NCBI RefSeq assembly: GCF_009905375.1
Contig: NW_027417077.1
Coordinates: 62,001 to 126,000 of the forward strand
Source of the DNA: Apium graveolens
Taxonomy: Eukaryota > Streptophyta > Magnoliopsida > Apiales > Apiaceae
DNA length: 64,000 bases
Reading direction: 5' to 3'
Made by a program: the position numbers and the translations under genes
Shown here: positions 21,734-31,140 of the stretch, piece by piece
Numbering within the stretch: the stretch's first letter is position 1
Layout of the letters: the number at the start of each line of letters is the position of its first letter
Notes under the pieces: model-generated
Told to the model about the DNA's origin: nothing
Databases searched by the model: none
The model's input: the letters and a program-made list of their open reading frames with translations, nothing else

Positions 21734-22444
21734 TTATTCCATCTCAAGTTCATGAGTCTTGAGCATTCCATAGATTTCATCAAGAGTTATTTCATCAAGA
21801 TTGTAGTTGTCTCTTATTGTCGTTGCCTTCAAATCCCAGCATTCAGGAAGAGCTAACAGGAATTTAAGGTTTGAATCTTCAAGATCATACTCTTTATCAA
21901 CCAATGACAAATCATTCAAAAGTTTGAAAAATCTATCATATAAATCATTCAATGACTCATTAGTCTTTGAGTCAAAATGTTCATACTCTTGAGTGAGTAT
22001 TGTCTTCATGTTCTTCTTAATTGTGTCAGTTCCCTGACACCTTGTTTGCAGAGCATCCCATATCTCCTTAGCAGTCTTGCAGTTGATTACCCTGTTTGAC
22101 ATTGCATTATCAATGGCACTATGCAGTAAGTGTCGTACCTTAGCATCCTTAGCAATTGATGCTATATCGTCAGCAGTATAATCACTCTTCTCCTTTGGTA
22201 CGGTTTTTGCTGCTTCACCTGCAACTGCAACAGCGAGCTTGGTTGGTTTGTGAGGCCCTTCCTTGACTCTATCAAGGTATTCTGGATCTGTTGCTTCCAG
22301 GAACATGGTCATCCTTACCTTCCATATGGGATATTCAGATGGTCTCAGTATGGGAACTCTGATAGTCACATACCGACTTTGAATTTGTGTCTTTGGAGGT
22401 TCTTCAGTTTTGGTAGGCTTAGTTGAAGTTTTTGTGTCAGACAT
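21734..22444 (-). CDS. gag: Element A Gag N-terminal domain (UBN2/DUF4219-like)
   Basis: 236 codons from the first ATG after the primer site: MSDTKTSTKPTKTEEPPKTQ, then the copia Gag fold with YPIWKVRMTMFLEATDPEYL, KTAKEIWDALQTRCQGTD and LNDLYDRFFKLLNDLSL. It ends at a stop after TLDEIYGMLKTHELEME. This is the capsid-like part that assembles cytoplasmic particles (family knowledge). It is undamaged, and the stop at its end lies where related polyproteins continue. Confidence 0.88.
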   Translation of the reverse strand: MSDTKTSTKPTKTEEPPKTQIQSRYVTIRVPILRPSEYPIWKVRMTMFLEATDPEYLDRVKEGPHKPTKLAVAVAGEAAKTVPKEKSDYTADDIASIAKDAKVRHLLHSAIDNAMSNRVINCKTAKEIWDALQTRCQGTDTIKKNMKTILTQEYEHFDSKTNESLNDLYDRFFKLLNDLSLVDKEYDLEDSNLKFLLALPECWDLKATTIRDNYNLDEITLDEIYGMLKTHELEME

Positions 22445-22486
22445 GATTGTGTTTGGATCTTTAACTGTATGTGTGTTAACAGATTA

Positions 22487-22498
22487 GCTCTGATACCA
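22487..22498 (-). promoter_or_regulatory. Primer binding site of element A
   Basis: Minus-strand TGGTATCAGAGC, complementary to the 3' end of initiator methionine tRNA, two bases after the 5' LTR. Confidence 0.92.
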
Positions 22499-22500
22499 CT

Positions 22501-23111
22501 TGTTAGGTCACACACACTGTAGAGGGGGTGAATACAGTGTATAATACAATCAAATCGAACTTTAATATATTAAGTAACAGAAAACAAACTTTATTGAAAC
22601 AATAAACTCTGTTACAGTATGGAACTGTTACCTCTCAGTGATGAACAAATATCACGAGAGCTGCTAGGGTTACAATAAATAATCTTCTCGAAAATGATAA
22701 CACTTATAGTGTAAACCCTATGTCTGTGTTTATATACTACACAGTTACAAGATAATCGCTAATTGATATGAAATATAATTCAGCTTCCTAAAATATATCA
22801 GTCAGATATCTTTTCTTCCAAGTATTCCATTCTTCACGGAACTCCTTCTTCATGCATATCTCTTCTTATGTTTATCTCGATCTTCTTTCCTTTAATCAGC
22901 TACTTTCCTTATCTGATCGTCCTTCAGCAATTAAGTTCTGATATCTAACTTCTGATGATTATCTCCTGATAATATAAGTACTGATATCCTTAAGTCCTGA
23001 CTTCCAGTATAAGTACTGATCAACAGTTAAGTACTGATTTGTCCTGTTAAGTAAGATCTGAAATCTAAACATAAATTATATTAGCCATGACATTATCAAA
23101 TATATCTAACA
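22501..23111 (-). repeat. 5' LTR of element A
   Basis: 611 bp and about 97% identical by eye to the copy at 9589. Minus-strand TATATAAA lies at 22729-22736. It is the promoter for genomic RNA. Confidence 0.95.
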
Positions 23112-23116
23112 AGGTA
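23112..23116. repeat. Target-site duplication (right) of element A
   Basis: AGGTA, matching 9584-9588. Host ORF text resumes immediately (AATTCTGATGTTACC). Confidence 0.95.
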
Positions 23117-23488
23117 AATTCTGATGTTACCAGGAAATGGTCAGAAAATATTCTGAAGACAATAAGAGATTTACTCAGAATTTCTGGTGCAAGAATGACA
23201 GAGTATACTCCAATGATGACTGAAGATGATGGATGAGAAATTCCTATGAGGAAGAATTCTGCTAAGGTAGAAGTAATTTTGAAAGGAATATGCTTATGCT
23301 ATAATGAAGACTCTACACATCCAAGGGTAATCATACTGGGAGATGGACTTGAAAGAAATCTAATTTCTGCACTCAGAGCTGCCATATATTATATTGGTGA
23401 TCTGAAGATGAAAAACTGCAGCAAGTCAAAGCTCAGTTACATGAAGTTAAAAGAACTGCAGAGACCAAGCTGGTATCAGACTTTGTAA
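23112..23488 (+). pseudogene. Downstream ORF of unit 1, C-terminal part after element A
   Basis: Continues the frame interrupted at 9588: NSDVTRKWSENILKTIRDLL, SGARMTEYTPMMTEDDG, then TGA at 23234-23236. The same frame goes on after the stop with RKNSAKVEVILKG and LISALRAAIYYIGDLKMKN up to a stop at 23488. The TGA is shared with units 0 and 2, so it predates the tandem duplication and may be the real end of the protein. Confidence 0.75.
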
Positions 23489-23657
23489 GGAATCATTATG
23501 GATTCAGGATGATTCAGTGAAATTGGTAAAAGCTGCATGGACTGTAATTTGTATTTAGTTGTACATATAAACTCTCATTGCATTTATACTTAAATGTTTT
23601 TGACACCATCAAATCTATAAACTTGTATATTTTTATAATTTACAAGTTGGGGGAGAT
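23489..23657 (+). other. 3' non-coding tail and polypurine tract of unit 1
   Basis: Non-coding. It ends in ACAAGTTGGGGGAGAT at about 23642-23657, directly before LTR2. Confidence 0.65.
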
Positions 23658-24215
23658 TGTTAGATATATTTGTGATGTCATGTCTAATCTGATTTGTTTA
23701 GTTTCAGAACTTACTATCAGAACTTAACTGGAAATCAGAACTTACTGAAGATGGGAAGTTATCAGAACTTAAGCCATCAGGACTTACATCAGAACTTAAG
23801 TACAGATACACTTCAGGGATGAAAAGCTGTTGATTTACAGGAGAGGATCTGGATTAAATAAAAGAAGATATGCTTGGGGGGTTGTACAGCTAAAGGACTA
23901 CAGTAGATAATCTCTGATTGATGTATTTTAGTAAACAGAACATATCATATCAATTAGGAGATATCTTGTAACTGTGTAGTATATAAACACATATTAGGGT
24001 TTACACTATAGGAGTTATCATTCACGAGAATATTATTCATTGTAACCCTAGCAGCTCTTAGTGATATCTTACATCACAGAGAGAGTAGATTAAACCTACT
24101 GTAATAAAGTTTGATATTTGAATAAACTTGTTTCATGTTACATACTTGTGTTAATAATCGAATTGATTGTAGATACTATATTCAACCCCTTTTATAGTAT
24201 CATTGAGGCCTAACA
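23658..24215 (+). repeat. LTR2 of array B
   Basis: 558 bp from TGTTAGATATATTTG to GGCCTAACA, with an intact TATATAAA at 23980-23987 and the same TCAGAACTTA cluster as LTR1. It is closer to LTR3 than to LTR1 at several positions (for example GAAGATGGGAAGTTATC). Confidence 0.85.
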
Positions 24216-26215
24216 TAACAATATTCCATAAATATAAATAGTTCTTTTCTTATTTGATTTTATTCGTATAATCATAATCGATCAGTAAAAATATAGAATT
24301 TACAGAGAAAACCGTAATTAATCGTCGTGTACTTGGAAATCAAATTCACAAACGAAAGCGTTATCGAATTCATAATCAAGCGTGCAATATACCGAATCGA
24401 AGCTCTCGAAAAACTCTTTCTGAATCAATCATCAGTTTTGGTGCAAAAATCAAGGTTTTGATCTTATTTATTTATTTTGTTTCGAATTAATTAGTGATTA
24501 AAATAGGAATTTATGTTCTTGATGTTATTGATATAATTTGATGAGTGTATCATATAGATAATTTTATCCTGCTCATTTTGGTATATTATATGACTAATTT
24601 GGAGTTCAATAACATATAGAAAATTGAGTTTGATTCTCAAAATTAAAAATTAGGGTTTATGTGTTTGAATGTTCTTAATTAAAAATTAGGCGTTTTTTGT
24701 TAAGGGTTATTAGATGAAATTGATTACATGGTTGTGTAGATCGTGGAAAAACAAATAGATTGGTAATATTTGAAATTAACAGACGATTCCTGGATTGTTC
24801 TAATCAAGCTCGCCGGAAAAGGAACAGTGGCGGTGGCCATTTGAACTTCGGCTGGATTTTCCGGCCAAAACCTGTATCGTTTGACGATTTTAATTGCATA
24901 ATAATACTCCTGAGAATATAAGCTTTTGATCTGCATATTTTGGTCAAGTTTTGGGCCATATTGAGGATTCGGCGACTTTTCCGGCGAGTCAGGGCGGTGA
25001 CTGCAAAAATTGCAGTTTAGCCCCCTGACTTTGGTGATGGTGACGTTTAGTCACCCGGGTTTCTGTATTTGTAAATAGGTCCTTGTAGATATAAAACTTT
25101 CGAATTAGAATTTTTGGTTTCAAAAATTTATAAAAATAGGACTTCTCTTTTGAAATCTTTTAAATTATATTGTCTGATTATATTATTTTAGAAAATCAGT
25201 TTTAATTATTTTAAAATTCCAAAAATTCATTATTTAATTTATGAAAATTATTTTTAATTCAAAACTAAATCTTAATTATATAATTAATTATTTTTAGTTG
25301 ATAATTAATTATTTAATTAGTCAATTAATTTAAATACTAATTAATTTTAATTGATCATTTAATTAGATTTAATTATTTACTCTGATTTAAAAATTTTGAA
25401 AAATAGTTTCGACCTTTAAAATATTATTTTCAAAAATCGATAATTATTGCTAAGTTATTTTAAAGTCAGATTCGGGTGTTCGAACCCTATTATTTAATTA
25501 TAAAATGATTCGGAGACTCGTTTTAATTCCATAAAATGTTCAAAAATTCGTATTAAATACACCGTTCGTCCGTTTAATACGAAACGAACGCGTCTAGACT
25601 CAGAAAAATATTCTGCTTCCATTAAAAATAATTTTGAGGCATGAAATCTTTTATTTTAAAAGGTCGCTTAATTTTGGAAACGTTCTAAGTCGCGTAATTA
25701 TCGTAAAATTATATTTGGACCCAATTTCAGTTTTGAGCATACCAAGCCGAATGTTTTGACGAACTGAGATATATGTTATATGAAATATGTGATATGTGCC
25801 TTATGTATTTATGTGTTATGTGAATTATGAGTCCACGTGTCTATTAAACTTTATATGATTAAAGATGATCCTTATCTGTTATTATCGGGCGGGCAGACGA
25901 TAAGGATAAACGTATAGACTAGACAATTATATATTGTAAGTTAATTGAATGGTATCTTTTATGATTGATATACATAGTTCGAGGCATTCAAATCCAAAAA
26001 AAGATCGTAAAAGTAAAGCTTGATTACGTGTAGTAATCAAATGAGTGGATTCTGAAATAGTGATAAACTTGAAGTGGTGATTGACAAGAAAGGTCAAATG
26101 GCCTGTCAATGGAAATATAGATACATCAGGACTAAGTGATATGGCAGGTAGTTAAAGATCAGAGGGTTATCAATTGAGCCTGCCTCACTGAGAGCATCTT
26201 TTAACTTATGCAATA
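24216..26215. other. Unit 2 non-coding segment
   Basis: Repeat of 3703-5690, with the telobox-like site mutated (AAACCGTAAT), the GC-richer block near 24960-25080 and the TTAATTA tract at 25210-25380. No coding frame supported. Confidence 0.6.
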
Positions 26216-26473
26216 ATTACTACATATTTACCGTGCCCACTATTTATGTTTTGACTGATTATATGCTACCAAGTGTAAATACTTCCGGTTCTAATTCAAA
26301 AGAGACGTTACCATGTGCAGAGTATAAATATCAGAGATAAAAGATTATACAATCTTTTACCCACTCGTTTACTCTATTCTCTCTCTCTCTTATTTTCTTA
26401 CTCTCTTATTTTCTGACGTTCTCTTCCAGGCATTTTATCAAACACAAAATTTTCGCTTGATTTTTCAACAAAA
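26216..26473 (+). promoter_or_regulatory. Internal promoter of downstream ORF, unit 2
   Basis: TATAAATA in CAGAGTATAAATATCAG (about 26322-26330) and a CT-rich leader, as in unit 1. The start codon that should follow at 26474-26476 is AAG instead of ATG, so translation from the ancestral start is lost. Confidence 0.5.
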
Positions 26474-28501
26474 AAGGCACCAAAGGATGTTATTTTTAAT
26501 GGAGCTAATTTTGTCCCAAAAAACTACTATGCTATCTTGAACAAGGATGAATCTGCTTCAAAACTTCACTTTTTTCAGGATTTCTTGCCTCACAGTGAGA
26601 TTCGTTATGCTCTGACCCAACCTCAAGCAATCTCTGGTAAACAAGTGATGGAGTTCTGGAAGACTGGAATCTATAATGATGGAGGTGAAACTGGATCTCC
26701 AAGCATCATCTTCTCATCAGGAGAAGATGAGTATATGGTAAATGTTACTACACTGAGGCAGGCTCTTTATCTGCCTGAAAATTGCACTTATAACTCAGCA
26801 CCTGGAGAATCTGTTCTTCAGAACATGATGCCAAGCTTGTGATATGAGAAAAGCTTGTCTAAGCTAGGAAAGTTGAAGAGGCCTTACATCAGGATGGAAT
26901 GGAGCTTCTTCTTTAATTACATCACAAAGACTTTTGCTAACAAATGCTCCAATTTCGATGCCATTCCAATCATGAGTCAACAAATAGGGTATGCACTTCT
27001 TAATTAGACTAAATTTGATTATGCATCTGTTGTGTTAGGCTATATTGGTGACAGAATGAATGAAGATGCAAATGTATTATATTTTGCTAGGTTCTGTCAA
27101 TTAATTTATAGTTATTGTTGTCCCGATAAGCCACAAGTGTTCAGTGACCTAACGGAACCTTTTAAGTTACATCAAAGGGAATTTACTGACTTGTTATCTG
27201 CTGATAACAAGAAGGAAGTACTAAGACCTTTCCAAATACCCCAATCTGTCAAACAGTTCTTAGTCAACACTATCATAGGCACTTACACAGCCATATTCCC
27301 TGATGTAGCACCATCACAACCATCCACTACTCAACAACCACAGTCTACCTCACAACCACCAACATCAGCATCTGTTGTCAGTACTTCACAGTCTAAACCC
27401 AAATCCAAAACTAAACCAACCTCGGGTACTTCTCAAAAGGTGGCAGTTTTAAAATCTGACACATCCTCCAGACCCAAAACCTCAAGAACTAAATCTGTTC
27501 CTCAATCTCCACCAAGGAGAAAGAGAAGGCTGATTCTAAGAGATGAATCAGATGAGGAAGAACAGGTCCAGGTTCCTGCATCAGAACCTGTGATAGAAGA
27601 AGCTGAAGAGTCAACTCTTCAGAAGGAGAAACAAGCTGAAAATTCTGGCATTCAGAAAAGTAAGAGGTCTTCACATTCTGATACAGATCATGTCACCCCT
27701 CCATTTAGAAATTTAAAATTCAGGAAGATGAGAGCAGGTGTGCATATTGCACAAACTCAAACTGAGGATGCTGAAGATGCCGAGGAAGGGGATCAGAAAT
27801 CTCTTATCTCATCAGAACCTATTATGATTGAAGCCCTGTCAACAGCTGAAGAAGTTCTGATTCAGGATTCTGAAAATCCTGAAGTCCACAGATCAGAACC
27901 TGTACAAGAATCTGTGATTTCTCCACCTCACTCTCCAATCAAAGCTACAGATGATGTTGAAGAACACCTTGATAAAGTGCTTTATGATCAAGTAGTGATG
28001 GATACTCATGATGATTATGAAGAAAAAGTGAAACTGATCTTCTTGTTGAATGATGGCAGAACTTATAGATTATCTGACTCTGATGTGCTGAAGACATCTG
28101 TCAAAGAGCTCCAATATATTCATTATCTACTAGAGGTAAATTCTGATGTTACCAAGAAATGGTCAGAAAATATTCTGAAGACAATAAGAGATTTACTCAG
28201 AATTTCTGGTGCAAGAATGACAGAGTATACTCCAATGATGACTGAAGATGATGGATGAGAAATTCCTATGAGGAAGAATTCTGCTAAGGTAGAAGTAATT
28301 TTGAAAGGAAGATGCTTATGTTATAATGAAGATTCTAAACATCCAAGGGTAATCAGACTGGGAGATGGAATTGAAAGAAATCTAATTTCTGCACTCAGAG
28401 CTGCCATATATTATATTGGTGATCTGAAGATGAAGAACTGCAGCAAGTCAAAGCTCAGTTACTTGAAGTTAAAAGAACTGCAGAGACCAAGCTGGTATTA
28501 G
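26474..28501 (+). pseudogene. Downstream ORF of unit 2, with in-frame 1.97-kb deletion
   Basis: Conserved N-terminal domain text is readable (EIRYALTQPQAISGKQVMEF, MEWSFFFNYITKTFANK, LYFARFCQLIYSYCC). The start ATG is mutated, and stops lie at about 26842 and 27007. From 27032 the frame is open for 408 codons to the TGA at 28256-28258. It passes a deletion that joins the acidic linker to the C-terminal domain (DDVEEHLDKVLYDQ) and removes the coiled coil and KKGEK part found in units 1 and 3. The tail after the TGA runs to 28501. Confidence 0.75.
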
Positions 28502-28679
28502 ACTTTGTAAGGAATCATTATGGATTCAGGCTGATTCAGTGAATTTGGTAAAAGCTGCATGGACTATAAGTTGTATTTAGTTGTACGTATAAACTCTCAT
28601 TGCATTTGTACTTAAATGTTTTTGACACCATCAAATCTATAAACTTGTATATTTTTATAATTTACAAGTTGGGGAAGAT

Positions 28680-29237
28680 TTTTAGATATATTTGTGATGT
28701 CATGTCTAATCTGATTTCTTTAGTTTCAGAACTTACTATCAGAACTTAACTGGAAATCAGAACTTACTGAAGATGGGAAGTTATCAAAACTTAAGCCATC
28801 AGGACTTACATCAGAACTTAAGTGCAGATACACTTCAGGGATGAAAAGCGGTTGATTTACAGGAGAGAATCTGGATTAAATAAAAGAAGATATGCTTGGA
28901 GGATTGTACAGCTAAAGGACTACAGTAGATAATCTCTGATTGATGTATTTTAGGAAACAGAACATATCATATCAATTAGGAGTTATCTTATAACTGTGCA
29001 GTATATAAACACATATTAGGATTTACACTATAGGTGTTATCATTCACGAGAATATTATTCATTGTAACCGTAGCAGCTCTTAGTGATATCTTACATCACT
29101 GAGTGAGTAGATTAAACCTACTGTAACAGAGTTTGATATTTGAATAAACTTGTTTTCTGTTACATATTTGTATTTATAATCGAATTGATTGTAGATACTA
29201 TATTCAACCCCCATCTATAGTATCATTAGGCCTAACA
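28680..29237 (+). repeat. LTR3 of array B
   Basis: 558 bp. The terminal TG is mutated to TT (TTTTAGATATA), the end CCTAACA is intact, and the TATA region GTATATAAACAC is kept. The preceding polypurine tract is GGGGAAGAT. It is preceded by 28502-28679, a non-coding tail. Confidence 0.85.
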
Positions 29238-31140
29238 TACCAGTATTCCATCAATATAGATAGTTCTTTTCTTATTTCATTTTATTCGTATAATCATAAT
29301 CGATCAGTAAAAATATAGAATTTACAGAGAAAACCCTAATTAATCATCACATTCTTGGAAATCAAATTCACAAACGAAAGCGTTATCGAATTCAGAATCA
29401 AGCGTGCAATATACCGAATCGAAGCTCTCGAAAAGATCTTTCTGAATCAATCATCTCTTTTGGTGCAAAAATCAAGGTTTTGATCTTATTTAATTAATTT
29501 ATTTTGAATTAATTAGTGATTAAAATAGGAATTTATGTTCTTGAAGTTGTTGATATGATTTGATGATTGTATCATATAGATAATTTTATCCTGCTCATTT
29601 TGGTATATTATATGAGTAATTTGGAGTTCAATAACATATAGAAAATTGAGTTTGATTCTCAAAATTAAAAATTAGGGTTTATGTGTTTGAATGTTCTTAA
29701 TAGAAAATTAGGCGTTTTTTTGTTAAGGGTTATTTGATGAAATTGAATACATGGTTGTGTAGATCGTGGAAAAACAAATCGATTGGTAATAATTGAAATT
29801 AACAAACGATTCCTGGATTGTTTTAATCGAGCTTACCGGAAAAGGAACAGTGGCGATTTGAACTTCGGCTGGATTTTTCGGGCCAAAACTTGTATCATTT
29901 GGCTATTTTAATTGCATAATAATACTCCTGACAATATAAGCTTCTGATCTGAATATTTTGGTCGAGTTCTGGGCCATATTGAGGATTCGGCGCCTTTTCC
30001 GGCGAGTCGGGGCGGTGACTGCAAAAATTGCAGTTTAGCCCCCTGACTTTTGGAGATGGTGACGTTTAGTCACCCAGGTTTCTGAATTTGTAAATAGGTC
30101 CCTGTAGATTCAAAACTTTCGAATTAGAGTTTTTGGTTTCAAAAATTTATAAAAATAGGACTTCTCTTTTGAAATCAATTAAATTATATTGTCTGATTAT
30201 ATTATTTTAGAAAATCAGTTTTAATTATTTTAAAATTCCAAAAATTCATTATTTAATTTATGAAAATTATTTTTAATTCAAAACTAAATCTTAATTATAT
30301 AATTAATTATTTTTAGTTGATAATTAATTATTTAATTAGTCAATTAATTTAAATATTAATTATTTTAATTGATCATTTAATTAGATTTAATTATTTACTT
30401 TGATTTAAAAATTTTGAAAAATAGTTTCAACCTTTAAAATATTATTTTTAAAAATCGATAATTATTGCTAAGTTATTTTAAAGTCAGATTCGGGTGTTCG
30501 AACCCTATTATTTAATTATAAAATGATTCGGAGACCCGTTTTAATTCAATAAAATGTTCAAAAATTCATATTAAATACACCGTTCGTCTGTTTAATACGA
30601 AACGAACGCGTGTAGACTCAAAAAAATATTCTGCTTCCATTAAAAATAATTTAAGACATGAAATCTTTTGTTTTGAAAGGTCGCTTAATTTTGTAAACGT
30701 TCTAATTCACGTAATTATCGTAAAATTATATTTGGACTCGATTTCAGTTTTGAGCTTACCAAGCCAAATGTTTTGACGAACTGAGTTATATGTTATATGA
30801 AATATGTGATGCGTGCCTTATATATTTATGTGTTATGTGAATTATGAGTCCACGTGTCTATTAAAATTTATATGATTAAAGCTGATCCTTATATGTTATT
30901 ATTGGGCGGGCAGACGATAAGGATAAACGTATAGCCTAGACAATTATATATTGTAAGTTAATTGAATGGTATCTTTTATGATGGATATAAATAGTTCCAG
31001 GCATTCAAAGCCGGACGGAGGTTATAAAACTAAAGCTTGATTACGTGTAGTAATGAAACGAGTGGATTCTGAAATAGTGATAAACCTGAAGTGGTGATTG
31101 ACAAGAAAGGTCAAATGGCCTGTCAATGGAAATACAGATA
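29238..31140. other. Unit 3 non-coding segment
   Basis: Repeat of the unit 1 and 2 non-coding DNA, with AAACCCTAAT near 29333. It ends in ATACAGATATATCAGG, where a ~510-bp deletion relative to unit 2 removes the internal promoter, the start codon and about the first 50 codons of the ORF. Confidence 0.6.

Larger units (their letters stand above)
9589..23111 (-). mobile_element. Element A: nested Ty1/copia retrotransposon with downstream ORF
   Basis: 13,523 bp bounded by LTRs of 610 and 611 bp and flanked by AGGTA duplications. Reading on the minus strand the order is 5' LTR, Met-initiator primer site, gag, protease, integrase, RT, RNase H, ~1.3 kb spacer, a small ORF, the downstream ORF, polypurine tract and 3' LTR. 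The order integrase before RT fixes it as copia. The length and the extra ORF after pol suggest SIRE/Maximus-like organisation (inference). The LTRs differ at about 16 positions by hand count. Several nonsense and frame changes in gag, pol and the last ORF make it non-functional as it stands. Confidence 0.93.
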
